From: CAIVVT01 sp963757265
Lineage (GTDB): Bacteria > Acidobacteriota > Terriglobia > Bryobacterales > Bryobacteraceae
DNA: 64,000 nt
Assembly: GCA_963757265.1 (NCBI GenBank)
Contig: CAVWRA010000010.1
Coordinates: 1-64,000 of the forward strand
Reading direction: 5' to 3'
In this document: positions 1 to 8,281 of the stretch, piece after piece
Numbering within the stretch: position 1 is the first letter of the stretch
How the letters are laid out: the number at the start of each line of letters is the position of its first letter
Notes under the pieces: generated by a model
Databases searched by the model: none
What the model was told of the DNA's origin: nothing
Seen by the model: only the letters and a program-made list of their open reading frames with translations
Position numbers and translations under genes: made by a program

Positions 1-149
1 GCGCGGAGCACGGTCTGGGCAAGAAGAAGGCGCATTTCCTGGCGCTGGAGTTCACGCCGGAGCAGATTCAGTCGATGTGCGACGTGAAGCGGCACTTCGA
101 TCCGCAGTGGCTGCTGGGGCGGGGGAATCTGCTGCCTGTGCCGGCCTGA
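1..149 (+). CDS. FAD-linked oxidase, C-terminal end (partial)
   Basis: The reading frame is open from the window edge (first full codon at base 3) to a TGA at 147-149, 48 residues. It carries a GEHGIG-like motif (AEHGLGKKK) followed by a VKRHFDPQ segment and a short tail with GNLLP. This is the usual end of the FAD-oxidase C-terminal domain of the GlcD/D-lactate dehydrogenase group, where the His of the motif and the last helix sit near the flavin. Substrate cannot be told from this fragment, and the start is outside the window. Confidence 0.75.
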   Translation, partial: AEHGLGKKKAHFLALEFTPEQIQSMCDVKRHFDPQWLLGRGNLLPVPA

Positions 150-329
150 GACGCAAGTTCAATCCAAGACGAAAAGAAGGCCATGCTCGGCGCTGGCGCG
201 GGACCGCGCCGCCGTGGACCGGCGCGCTCACGAGATTCCCGTAATCCGCCAACGAACGGCGGGCACTCAGGCCAGTGCGAACTGGAGTAGATTGGTCTAG
301 CCGGAATTCGAATCCTGGAGAGAACCGCC

Positions 330-1559
330 ATGACCCGTCGCACCCTGCTCAAGATCCTTGCGGCCGCGCCTGCCGCGCCGCTGTTCCCGACGTTTCGCGC
401 GCTGGCCGCGCCTTACGTGGGCAAGTTGAAGATTACCGCTATCAAGGTGCTGGGCCTCGAGCGCTCGATCAATGCGGGCTGCAGCCTGGTCCGCGTGGAG
501 ACGGACGGCGGCCTGTACGGCATCGGCGAGGCGGGCGCGACGGGGCCGATGGCGCGGGCGCGCATCGAGACGATGGCGCCGCTGCTGATCGGCAAGGATC
601 CGCTGAGTATCGAGAAGCATTTCTTCGAGATGACGTCGTTGATGCACACCTACATCGCGCACATTCCGACCATCAGCGGCATCGACATCGCGCTGTGGGA
701 CCTGGCGGGCAAGGTCCTCGACCGGCCGGTGTGCGAGTTGCTTGGCGGGCCATTTCGCGACGCGGTGCCGATGTACTCGCACGGCGACGGCTTCGACATG
801 CTGGACATGGGCGCGTGCCGGGCGTGGGCGGCGATGGTGAAATCGCGGCCGGAGGGTTTCAAGGCCTATAAGAACAGCATCCACACGGTGATCGGCGTGC
901 CGCCGGCGCGCTACGTCAACACGCTGACGCATGATGAGCTGAAGAAGATCCGCACGGCCTACACGAATTGCCGGGAGGCCGTAGGCGACGAAATCGACAT
1001 CGCGGTGCACTGCCACAACGAATTCGATACGCTGAGTGCGATCAACGTGGCCAAGGCCGTGGAGCCGATGGACCCGCTGTTCATCGAGGACGCGCTGAAC
1101 CCGCCCTACTCGGAGGCTTGGATGGCGCTGCGGCGTTCGACGCGGATTCCGCTGCTGACGGGTGAGAAGCTGGAACTGGTGCGCGGCTTCAAGCCGTTTC
1201 TGGATGCGCAGGCGGTGGACATCATCCACCCGGACCTGGCGTTCGCGGGCGGATTCAGCGGCACGCGGAAGATTGCCGACTACGCCGCGCTGACGCGGAC
1301 CCCAGTGGCGCTGCACAACGTCGGGTCGCTGGTGCTGACGCACGCTTCGGCGCATTTCGCGGCGTCGATCCAGAACTTCTACCGCAGCGAGAGCGCGCTG
1401 GGGCACCCGATGCATTACGTCGAGCAGATGGCGGCGTCGAACCCGCCCACGGTGCGCAACAGCCTTCTGCCGGTTCCGCAGGGCGCCGGGCTCGGACTGG
1501 ATCTGAACACCGACTTCCTGAAACAGCACCTGGCCGAAGGCGAGACGTGGTGGGGGTAG
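330..1559 (+). CDS. Exported mandelate racemase/muconate lactonizing enzyme family protein
   Basis: 409 residues. It starts at ATG 330 behind a GGAGAG ribosome binding site. The N-terminus (MTRRTLLKILAAAP...) is a Tat-like export signal to about residue 26. Enolase-superfamily landmarks appear in order: a KAYKNS segment near residue 177, a metal-ligand region VHCHNEFD near 225-232, FIEDAL near 251-254, GEKL near 278-280, and ALHNVGS near 327-330 for the catalytic His. This fits a divalent-metal dehydratase or racemase acting on sugar acids (galactonate dehydratase-like). Export of such an enzyme is seen in sugar-degrading Bryobacterales and related phyla. The upstream flavin oxidase is on the same strand, 180 bp away, so co-regulation is possible. 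The exact substrate is not visible. Confidence 0.88.
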   Translation: MTRRTLLKILAAAPAAPLFPTFRALAAPYVGKLKITAIKVLGLERSINAGCSLVRVETDGGLYGIGEAGATGPMARARIETMAPLLIGKDPLSIEKHFFEMTSLMHTYIAHIPTISGIDIALWDLAGKVLDRPVCELLGGPFRDAVPMYSHGDGFDMLDMGACRAWAAMVKSRPEGFKAYKNSIHTVIGVPPARYVNTLTHDELKKIRTAYTNCREAVGDEIDIAVHCHNEFDTLSAINVAKAVEPMDPLFIEDALNPPYSEAWMALRRSTRIPLLTGEKLELVRGFKPFLDAQAVDIIHPDLAFAGGFSGTRKIADYAALTRTPVALHNVGSLVLTHASAHFAASIQNFYRSESALGHPMHYVEQMAASNPPTVRNSLLPVPQGAGLGLDLNTDFLKQHLAEGETWWG

Positions 1560-1581
1560 CGTAGCGCGCGGCGGATGTATG

Positions 1582-1989
1582 TTAAGCGCGCTGCCGCGGC
1601 TTCCCGCGGGAGGGGTTGAGCCTTCCTCCGGCCGGGCGCCGAGCCGTTTGCTTCGCCTCTGCCGTCACAAAACGCCACGCCGAATTGAGGAGGCCGGCGA
1701 GTTCTTCGCGCCCGATCTCGGACAGCCTCACGAGCACGATTGGATGGCCGGCGTAGTGATCCGTCAGGTAGTAGGTCCGCGGCGCCTCTTCCAGTAGCGC
1801 AGCACGGCGCTCGGGGTCGAGGGCGACGGCGAGCGAACCCGGCTCTACCGACTTATTGACGGGCACACACGCCAGAAGCTTGCCGCACACCTTCAGCGCA
1901 GGCGAAGCGTACATGGTGCTCTCCTCGACATCCGGCAGAGCGAGACCGATCTCGCGAACGGTTTCGAAGGTGCTATTCGCTGTGCCCAT
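1582..1989 (-). CDS. MmcQ/YjbR family protein
   Basis: 135 residues starting at ATG 1989. The opening (TFETVREIGLALPDVEEST), the central KVCGKLLACVP strand, the YYLTDHYAGHPIVLVRL segment and the terminal LNSAWRFVT helix match the small YjbR/MmcQ fold, a compact alpha/beta domain sometimes annotated as DNA-binding although no biochemical role is established. The ~22 C-terminal residues (TARRPAGGRLNPSRGK) are basic and probably disordered. It converges on the enolase-family gene, with only 22 bp between the stop codons. No clear ribosome binding site is seen. Confidence 0.8.
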   Translation of the reverse strand: MGTANSTFETVREIGLALPDVEESTMYASPALKVCGKLLACVPVNKSVEPGSLAVALDPERRAALLEEAPRTYYLTDHYAGHPIVLVRLSEIGREELAGLLNSAWRFVTAEAKQTARRPAGGRLNPSRGKPRQRA

Positions 1990-2082
1990 ACGAACTATAT
2001 TCTATGCGCTGATCTTGGGCCGTATCCCATCGCCCACGGGGACCAGTAAGTAGGCGCGCCGCGGGTGTAATGTGAAAACACG

Positions 2083-2625
2083 GTTACAGATCCGGCCGAA
2101 GTCCGCCGCCTGGCTCAGGCCAAGGAAGCGGAGAACCTGCGCTTCCGGCGCTACCTGCACGCCCACCACCACGATGATTTAGGGCCGTTCCAGATCATTG
2201 CCAGCCGGGTCGAGGCGCAGATCGATTGCGCCGAGTGCGCCAACTGCTGCCGCGAATTGATCGTCGAAGTGACGCCGGCCGAGACCGAGGCCATCGCCGC
2301 GTACCTCAACATGACTGCCGATGAGGTGCGCGTAAAGCACACCGGCCCCGACCCGGATGATTCGCGCAAGCGCGTGTTGCGGAATGAGAAGAACGCCTGC
2401 ACGTTCCTGGACGGCAACCTGTGCATGATCTATGAAGCGCGGCCGGGCCCGTGCCGCCGCTTCCCGCACGTACACCCCGGAGAGCACTCACTCGGCGCGC
2501 GGATGGAGTCGGCGTGCCGGCACTCGTCGGTGTGCCCGATCCTATACAACGCGCTGGAGGAGTACAAGCACCACAGCGGGTATCACGATCGCGGCAGGGC
2601 GGCGGCGGCGGGCGCCGGAGGCTGA
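2083..2625 (+). CDS. YkgJ-type zinc/iron-chelating Cys-cluster protein, start codon unclear
   Basis: The frame encodes TDPAEVRRLAQAKEAENLRF..., then a Cys cluster DCAECANCCRE, KNACTFLDGNLCMIYEARPGPCRRFP and a final CRHSSVC, the full Cys set of the YkgJ/UPF0153 family thought to hold Zn or Fe-S. The problem is the start. Between the in-frame TAA at 2068-2070 and the Cys motif there is no ATG, GTG or TTG. The first TTG is at 2257, inside the protein and after four of the cluster cysteines. Relatives usually begin near the TDPAE segment, where this gene has GTT at 2083. A CTG at 2110 is another option. The gene may be inactivated at its start, use a non-canonical codon, or contain a base error. 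The coordinate given is the expected homologous start. Confidence 0.65.
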   Translation, partial: VTDPAEVRRLAQAKEAENLRFRRYLHAHHHDDLGPFQIIASRVEAQIDCAECANCCRELIVEVTPAETEAIAAYLNMTADEVRVKHTGPDPDDSRKRVLRNEKNACTFLDGNLCMIYEARPGPCRRFPHVHPGEHSLGARMESACRHSSVCPILYNALEEYKHHSGYHDRGRAAAAGAGG

Positions 2626-2686
2626 TCAGCCCTGAGGGGTCGCGGTATGAGTCGACGCCCGTGCTGCCAGTGTGCGGGGAGGGAGC

Positions 2687-4207
2687 TCAGAGCTCCCAGC
2701 CCTTGCGGTATTCGCGGGTCAGGTACTGGTTGGCCTCTGGAACATTGGCGATCTTCGCGTTTTGAGCATCCCACTCCAACCGTTGGCCGACCCGGCAGGC
2801 GATGGCGCCGAGATTGAAGGCGTCCGATATGGGGCCGGCGTGCAGAAATGAGGCTTCCGAGGGCTTGCCGCCGCGGCAGGCCGTGACCCATTCGGCCAGG
2901 CCGTTCCGCTCCTCGTCGGCGCCGGCGGGTTGAGGCGGCACGGTGTGCGAACCCATGTAGGCGCGCATTTTCTTCTCCGGAATGAGATGCGGATCGTCAA
3001 TCCGGAAACCCGCCAGGATCTTGCCCTTGTCGCCGACAAACATCATGCCCTCGGCCGGCAGCGCCTGATGGTCCTCATACAACTCCTCGGGCGTGGGCGG
3101 CTTCATGCCGCCGTCGTACCACCAGAGATCGAGCGGGGCGAACTCGTCGCGGGCCGGGAATTTGAAACGGATGGTCGAGGCCAGCGGGAAGGAAAAATCG
3201 TTTTTGATCTTCGTGCTGACCTGCTCGACGAGGGTGCAGGCCGTGCTGGGCGTGGCTTCGACGCTGATGGGCGCACCCAGCTTGAGAGTCCGGAAAACCA
3301 CCCACAGGCTGTAATGGCCCATGTCGGCGATGGAGCCGCCGCCGAAGTCGTACCAGCCGCGGAACACGGCGTTGGTGTAATGCGGCGAGTACGGCCGGTC
3401 GAGCGCCGGCCCCAGCCACAGATCCCATTCGAAGCCTTCCGGGATCGGCGGCCGATCCTCCGGCAGGGTCAGATACTGCGGCCAGACCGGCCGGTTGGAC
3501 CAATTGTGGACCGCGCGCAGCGTGCCGATGGAGCCGTCCTTGATCCACTGCATGACCAGATCCATCGAACCGCGGGAGTCCCACGGGATGAAGTGCGTCG
3601 CGACCCCGGTCTGCCGCGTGGTCTCGATCACTTTGCGCGCTTCTTCCAGGCGATTGGCGATGGGCTTGTGCATTGTCACGTGCTTACCTTTTTTCATGGC
3701 GGCAATCGAGATGGTGGCGTGCAGGTGGTCAGGCGTCATGATTTTCACGGCGTCCAGATCCTTCTGCTGCTCCAGCACCTCGCGGAAGTCGGCGTAGTCG
3801 GTGCAGCCCTTGTACTGGGCCGCGGCGCGCTTGGCGGCGTAATGGGCCTCGACGATTTCACGGCCGATCTGGCGTCCTCCGAAGATGCCGTCCCGCCCAT
3901 CGTGCCACTCGCGATTTCCGAGGAACTCGCGGATGTCGTTGCGGAGCCCGTGCTTGTCCCAGTCCACGTAATTGTTGGTGCAGAAGTTGGGGTCGCAAAC
4001 GGCCACGACCTGAATATCGTCGTTCTTCAGCATCGGCAGCAGCTCACGGATGCCCTGGGTGCCCACGCCGATGTAGGCCACGTTCAGCTTGTCGCTCGGA
4101 GCGACGAAGCCTGTGCCTCCCAATACGTGGCGCGGCACGATGGTGAAAGCCGCGGCGGTGCCGGCGGCCGTAGTGAGGAATGAGCGGCGATTCTGATCGG
4201 ATGACAT
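2687..4207 (-). CDS. Gfo/Idh/MocA family oxidoreductase, Tat-exported
   Basis: 506 residues. The start is set at ATG 4207 because AGGAGA lies just upstream and the protein then begins with a Tat signal (MSSDQNRRSFLTTAAGTAAA); a longer frame exists but has no signal. The Rossmann motif YIGVGTQGIRE is near residue 43, and HVTMHKPIANRLEEARK holds the family KP motif (His in place of the usual Glu before Lys-Pro). DHLHATISI and GGGSIADMGHYSLW follow in the substrate half. The family uses NAD(P) to oxidise sugars or inositols; exported members are very frequent in Bryobacterales. It stands alone, convergent with the YkgJ gene. Confidence 0.9.
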   Translation of the reverse strand: MSSDQNRRSFLTTAAGTAAAFTIVPRHVLGGTGFVAPSDKLNVAYIGVGTQGIRELLPMLKNDDIQVVAVCDPNFCTNNYVDWDKHGLRNDIREFLGNREWHDGRDGIFGGRQIGREIVEAHYAAKRAAAQYKGCTDYADFREVLEQQKDLDAVKIMTPDHLHATISIAAMKKGKHVTMHKPIANRLEEARKVIETTRQTGVATHFIPWDSRGSMDLVMQWIKDGSIGTLRAVHNWSNRPVWPQYLTLPEDRPPIPEGFEWDLWLGPALDRPYSPHYTNAVFRGWYDFGGGSIADMGHYSLWVVFRTLKLGAPISVEATPSTACTLVEQVSTKIKNDFSFPLASTIRFKFPARDEFAPLDLWWYDGGMKPPTPEELYEDHQALPAEGMMFVGDKGKILAGFRIDDPHLIPEKKMRAYMGSHTVPPQPAGADEERNGLAEWVTACRGGKPSEASFLHAGPISDAFNLGAIACRVGQRLEWDAQNAKIANVPEANQYLTREYRKGWEL

Positions 4208-4322
4208 ACAAGGTCTCCTGGCTTGAAGGATCACCAATACTCTACTCCCGCCGCCCCCCGCCGTGAGGAAAAGGAACCGCATGCTATGATAAACCGGCCC
4301 CAAAAACCAACTCCTCAGGACG

Positions 4323-4934
4323 GTGGATGGTCGCATGGTCGAAGCCGGGCTGAATGCGAACTCGCTGCCGGCGGCGCTGTTGCTGCTGGTGCTCCCGCTG
4401 GTGGTCTATCTGTGGAGGCGCGGCCAGAGAGTTGGCATCCTGGTGTTGTCCTGCCTGGCGATCATGGGCTTGTGGTATGTCTCGCAGGGTGTGATTCATG
4501 AAGCCTCACACGCGCTTGGCAGCCTGGTCAGCGGAGCGCCGGCGACTTCCTTCCGCGCGATTCCGTACTCCTGGGAAAGCTTCTTCGCCAAGAGCTTCGA
4601 AGGCCAGGGAATGATGGGAACGCACTGGCAGCGGTTCGTGCAGCTCGCCGCGCCTTACCTGATTGATGGACTGCTGATTCTGCTTGGCAACTGGATGTTC
4701 CACTGGCGGCACAGTTTTTCGCCGTTCGTGGGCGGGCTCGTTCTGACGTTCACCGGATTGCGGTCGGTCTTTGACCTGGTGGACAACTATGCGGACGGCG
4801 TGCTCACGAACTCGGGCGATTATCAGCAGTTGCTGAACGGCTACCCGCCCCTGGCGGTGCATTTCGGCACGCTGGCGCTGATCCTGTGGGGCGTGGTGGT
4901 GACCTGGTCGGAGATCACTACAACCAGGCCCTAG
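4323..4934 (+). CDS. Multispan membrane protein with HEASHA motif (putative M50-like)
   Basis: 203 residues from GTG 4323; ATG 4335 is an equally good start and the AGGA at 4317-4320 does not decide between them. There are about five hydrophobic segments. In the second, GVIHEASHALGSLVSGAPATS places an HExxH-type motif (HEASH) in a membrane helix followed by small residues, as in M50/site-2-protease zinc metallopeptidases. A clear C-terminal metal-ligand motif is not obvious; FDLVDNYADG is a candidate. Function is not assigned. Its stop codon (TAG 4932-4934) lies inside the terminal repeat of the palindromic element that follows. Confidence 0.7.
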   Translation: MDGRMVEAGLNANSLPAALLLLVLPLVVYLWRRGQRVGILVLSCLAIMGLWYVSQGVIHEASHALGSLVSGAPATSFRAIPYSWESFFAKSFEGQGMMGTHWQRFVQLAAPYLIDGLLILLGNWMFHWRHSFSPFVGGLVLTFTGLRSVFDLVDNYADGVLTNSGDYQQLLNGYPPLAVHFGTLALILWGVVVTWSEITTTRP

Positions 4935-5201
4935 GGCCTGCTCACACTACGCGGACTTCTGGCGACGGGAGCCGGTTTCTCCGAGTTCCAGGAGCGAGGA
5001 GCGACGCATACCGGGCGTCTGCGAGCGACGAGCGACGCAGAAATCGGGGAAACCGGCCCCGTCCCTTCGGGTTGCGGCCGATACGCCTCAGCCTTCGTTG
5101 TCGTCCTCGCCTTGGAGTGGCCAAAGCCAGCGTCTTCCGCCTCGCCTGAGGCGCTTTTCGCGCGCAACGCCATCCGTTCGGGCAGTGTGAACAGGCCCTA
5201 G
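4931..5201. repeat. 271-bp palindromic (MITE-like) element
   Basis: The ends are inverted copies of an 18-base sequence: left ctagggcctgctcacact at 4931-4948, right agtgtgaacaggccctag at 5184-5201, matching at 17 of 18 positions after reverse-complementing. A second, inner inverted pair (gccggtttctcc near 4970 and ggggaaaccggc near 5045) shows further folding potential. No coding frame is convincing. It fills the whole gap between two convergent genes and supplies the stop codon of the left one. Non-autonomous transposable element is the likely nature; no target-site duplication could be confirmed. Confidence 0.7.
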
Positions 5202-5207
5202 CGGCGG

Positions 5208-6236
5208 TCAGAGTTCGACCACTACTTTGCCGAAGCGCCCGGTGTGTTCGAGGCGTTCGTGGGCGGCGCGGATTTCGGTCAATGGAAAGACGGAATCCAC
5301 CACCGGGCGGAGTGTGCCGTCGAAGACCAGCCGCAGGACGCGATGCAGTTCGCCCAGCGTACCCATGAAGGAGCCGAGCAGCGATTGCTGCTTGCTGAAC
5401 AGGTAGCGCAGATCGAGCGCGACGTCGTAGCCGGTGGTCGCGCCGCACGTCACCAGGCGGCCGGATGGCGCCAGGCACTCCCGGCTGCGATCCCAGGTGG
5501 CCGAGCCGACGTGTTCAAAAACAACGTCGACGCCGCGTTTTCCGGTGAGCTTGCGGACCTCGGTGGGAACTTGGTCGCGATGGTGGTTGAGGACGAAACT
5601 GGCGCCGAGTTCCTTGCAGCGCGCCATTTTTTCTTCGCTGCCGGCCGTGGCGATGACGCGGCAATGGAACCAGCGGGCGATCTGGATGGCGGCCATGCCC
5701 ACGCCGCTCGATCCGGCGAGCACGAGCACGTCCTCGCCCGGCTGCAGCCGCGCGCGCGTCAGCAGCATGTGCCAGGCGGTGACGAACACCAGCGGCGCGG
5801 CTGCGGCGTGCAGGTAGTCGAGGGAATCGGGGATGGGGATGACGGCGTATTCGGGCGCGTTGATCAACTCGCGGTTGACGCCCGGCACTCCGGTTCCCCA
5901 GAGAGTGTAGGAGCGGCATTCGTTGTCGCGGCCCTCCAGGCAGGCCAGGCATTGGCGGCAGCTCAAGCCGGGCGAGAGCAGCACGCGCTGGCCCGGCTGG
6001 ACGCGGCGGCAGAGCTCGCCGACGGCCACAACTTGGCCGGCGGCGTCGCTGCCGAGGATGTGCGGGAACTTGAATTTTGCGCCCGGGATGCCGTTGCGCA
6101 CGAACAGATCGAGATGATTCAATGCGGCGGCCCGGACCCGCACCAACACTTCGTCGGCACGCAGTTGTGGCTCGGGGATGTCCGTGTACTCGAGAACCTC
6201 GGGACCGCCATGGGAGTGGATCTGGACAGCTTTCAT
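5208..6236 (-). CDS. Zinc-binding dehydrogenase / quinone oxidoreductase (MDR superfamily)
   Basis: 342 residues from ATG 6236 (MKAVQIHSHGGPEV), preceded by a GGAGG-type site; this is the typical first residue of the family. The GroES-like half carries NHLDLFVRNG, HILGSDAAGQV, and a four-Cys structural zinc lobe (CRQCLACLEGRDNEC). The Rossmann half has AGSSGVGMAAIQIA near residue 165, and the end FGKVVVEL is characteristic. It would reduce quinones or enones, or oxidise alcohols, with NADPH. The preserved zinc lobe separates it from zinc-free zeta-crystallins. Its stop lies 6 bp from the palindromic element. Confidence 0.9.
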   Translation of the reverse strand: MKAVQIHSHGGPEVLEYTDIPEPQLRADEVLVRVRAAALNHLDLFVRNGIPGAKFKFPHILGSDAAGQVVAVGELCRRVQPGQRVLLSPGLSCRQCLACLEGRDNECRSYTLWGTGVPGVNRELINAPEYAVIPIPDSLDYLHAAAAPLVFVTAWHMLLTRARLQPGEDVLVLAGSSGVGMAAIQIARWFHCRVIATAGSEEKMARCKELGASFVLNHHRDQVPTEVRKLTGKRGVDVVFEHVGSATWDRSRECLAPSGRLVTCGATTGYDVALDLRYLFSKQQSLLGSFMGTLGELHRVLRLVFDGTLRPVVDSVFPLTEIRAAHERLEHTGRFGKVVVEL

Positions 6237-6311
6237 GAGGGACCTCCTGGAGGAACGCCAACGCGCGAAGGGCATCCGTCACGCGGCGCGTTCTGCTGCG
6301 CGCTCCGATGA

Positions 6312-7817
6312 TCAATGTTCCCGCAGCGAGGCGTCGATGCGCACGCGCCACTGGCGGGCCGCGTCGAGGATGGCGCCGGCGTCGAGCGTCATCGGGACGT
6401 GGTCGCGCACGGTAAAACCACCTTCAATGACGACGTCCCGCACGTCGCTCGCTTTCAGTGAATAAACCAGCATCGAATAAGGATCGTGCGCCGGCACGGC
6501 GTGCGGCGCGGTGGTGTCGATCGTGATGAAATCGGCGCGTTTGCCGGGCTCCAGCGAGCCGATCTCGTTCTCCATGCCGAGCGCCCTGGCGCCCACGATG
6601 GTCGCCATTTCGAAGGCCTGGATGGCAGGCAGGGCCTGGGGATCGCCGCGCGTGACCTTGGCCAGCTTGGCGGCCAGGTCGAGCTCGCGCAGCAGGTCCA
6701 TATCGTTGTTCGAACCGGCCGGTCCATCGGTGCCGAGACCGACGGCCAGTCCTGCGGCCAGCATCGCGGTGACGGGCGCGACGCCGCTGGCGAGCTTCAT
6801 GTTGCTGGATGGGCAATGCGCGATTCCGACGTGCAGCGGAGCGAGCGCGGCGATGTCGTCCGGCGTCAGCCACACGCCGTGCGCGAAAACGGTGCGGCGG
6901 GCCACGGCGCCAATGGAAATAAGATATTGCGCCGGCGTCAGACCGTGGTGGGAGAGGGAATCGTCCTGCTCCTTCTTCGTTTCGGAGACGTGCATCAGCA
7001 GCGGGACGGAGTACCTGTCGGCGAGCGCGCGCGCGGCCTTGAGCGTGTCCGGCGAGTTGGTGTAAAGGGCATGCGGCGCGACGGCCGGCGTGATCAGCGC
7101 ATCGCCCTGGTATTCGCGGATAAAACGCTCGGTGAAGGCCAGCGCCTGTTGCGGCGTCGCATTGTCGGGGGCGGGGAAGCCGATGATGGTCTCGCCCAGC
7201 ACGCCGCGCATGCCGGCCTCGCGCGTAACGCGGGCTACTTCGTTTTCGAAGTAATACATGTCGGCGTAGGTCGTGATGCCGCCGAGCATCATTTCGAGGA
7301 CGCCCAGGCGCGTTCCGTCCCGAACAAATTCGAAAGTAACGTTTTTCTTTTCGGCGGGGAAGATGTAGTGGTCGAGCCAGTCCTGCAGGCTGCGGTCGTC
7401 GGCGATGCCGCGCAGCAGCGTCATGGCGGCGTGGGCGTGGGCATTGATCAGGCCGGGGGTGAGGATGGCATCGGGCCGTTTCAGGCGCGACTTCGGAGTG
7501 TAAAGGAATTCCAGTCTGGTGCGCGAGCCCACGGCGACAATGCGCCCGTCCTTCACGGCGATGGCGGCGTCGTGGAGCACATCGCGATGGGCGTTCATCG
7601 TGACGATGGTGCCGGCGGAGACGAGAATGTCGACCGGCTCCGCGGCCCGGACTGTCGTCGCAAATAAGCATAGGAAGCAGACGATTCCGGCGCGGAACCA
7701 ACACCACACGGCGCGCCGCGCAGCAGCCGCGAGGGGCCGCGCGGGCCGGGGCGATGAGGTGCGTGAGCCAGCGCCCGGGAGGCGCATCGCGATGGGTTCA
7801 AGCCAGGGATTTTGCAT
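6312..7817 (-). CDS. Amidohydrolase of the MTA/SAH deaminase type, with N-terminal signal anchor
   Basis: 501 residues. ATG 7817 has a GGAA site and overlaps the end of the cytidine deaminase gene by 20 bp; ATG 7784 is an alternative. A hydrophobic stretch (AGIVCFLCLFATTVRA) at about residues 43-58 after an Arg-rich leader suggests export. The metal-dependent amidohydrolase signature is complete: NAHAHAAMTLLRG, MHVSETKKEQDD, FAHGVWLT, GTDGPAGSNNDMD. This set is typical of 5'-methylthioadenosine/S-adenosylhomocysteine or related aminohydrolases (TrzN/MtaD group). Coupling to cytidine deaminase suggests salvage of deaminated nucleosides, but an exported location would point to scavenging outside the cytoplasm. 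Confidence 0.87.
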   Translation of the reverse strand: MQNPWLEPIAMRLPGAGSRTSSPRPARPLAAAARRAVWCWFRAGIVCFLCLFATTVRAAEPVDILVSAGTIVTMNAHRDVLHDAAIAVKDGRIVAVGSRTRLEFLYTPKSRLKRPDAILTPGLINAHAHAAMTLLRGIADDRSLQDWLDHYIFPAEKKNVTFEFVRDGTRLGVLEMMLGGITTYADMYYFENEVARVTREAGMRGVLGETIIGFPAPDNATPQQALAFTERFIREYQGDALITPAVAPHALYTNSPDTLKAARALADRYSVPLLMHVSETKKEQDDSLSHHGLTPAQYLISIGAVARRTVFAHGVWLTPDDIAALAPLHVGIAHCPSSNMKLASGVAPVTAMLAAGLAVGLGTDGPAGSNNDMDLLRELDLAAKLAKVTRGDPQALPAIQAFEMATIVGARALGMENEIGSLEPGKRADFITIDTTAPHAVPAHDPYSMLVYSLKASDVRDVVIEGGFTVRDHVPMTLDAGAILDAARQWRVRIDASLREH

Positions 7818-8184
7818 CGAAAGGTTCCGGGTAGAGGTCGCGCAGCTGGACAGTGAGGGTGTCGCCGGCGGCGTTGCCGAGCAGGATCGGGATGTCGCCG
7901 CAGAGATCCCACAGGACCTGGCGGCAGGCGCCGCAGGGCGGGGTCAGGCGTGAGGCTGCGGTGGCGACGGCCAGGCGGCGGAAGCGCTGCGCTCCGGCGG
8001 CAACGGCCGCAAACACGGCCGTGCGCTCGGCGCAGACGGTCAGGCCGTAGCTGGAGGATTCGATGTTGCATCCGCCGAACACCCGGCCGTCGTCGCACTC
8101 GACGGCGGCGCCGACCAGGAAGCCGGAGAACGGCGCGTGCGCGTTTCTGCGGGAAGCGAAGGCGGCTGCGAGGAGCGGGTCCAC
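7798..8184 (-). CDS. cdd: Cytidine deaminase
   Basis: 128 residues, about the usual length of the small tetrameric enzymes. The zinc site is intact: TVCAERTAVF (Cys-Ala-Glu) near residue 53 and PPCGACRQVLWDLCG near 86, giving three Cys ligands and the catalytic Glu. FSGFLVGAAVECDDGRVFGGCNIESSSYG forms the substrate region. It converts cytidine or deoxycytidine to the uridine form. It is the first gene of a two-gene operon with the amidohydrolase (20-bp overlap) and complements the nucleoside phosphorylases at 14-18 kb. Confidence 0.93.
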   Translation of the reverse strand: MDPLLAAAFASRRNAHAPFSGFLVGAAVECDDGRVFGGCNIESSSYGLTVCAERTAVFAAVAAGAQRFRRLAVATAASRLTPPCGACRQVLWDLCGDIPILLGNAAGDTLTVQLRDLYPEPFDAKSLA

Positions 8185-8281
8185 TTAACGTCTATTGTCG
8201 AACGGATGTGCGGCGGCGTGGCGGGCGGCTCGAATGAGCGCTGTGCCCGGCCAGCAGGTCCCGCGTTGTCCGAGGCCGGTT

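Noticed and set aside
285..330. GAATTCGAATCC phrase resembling a tRNA T-arm
   Set aside because: No accompanying D-arm, anticodon arm or acceptor stem around it.
297..1529. Long open frame antisense to the enolase-superfamily gene
   Set aside because: Arg/His-rich translation typical of antisense shadows in GC-rich DNA; the sense frame has all family motifs and a ribosome binding site.
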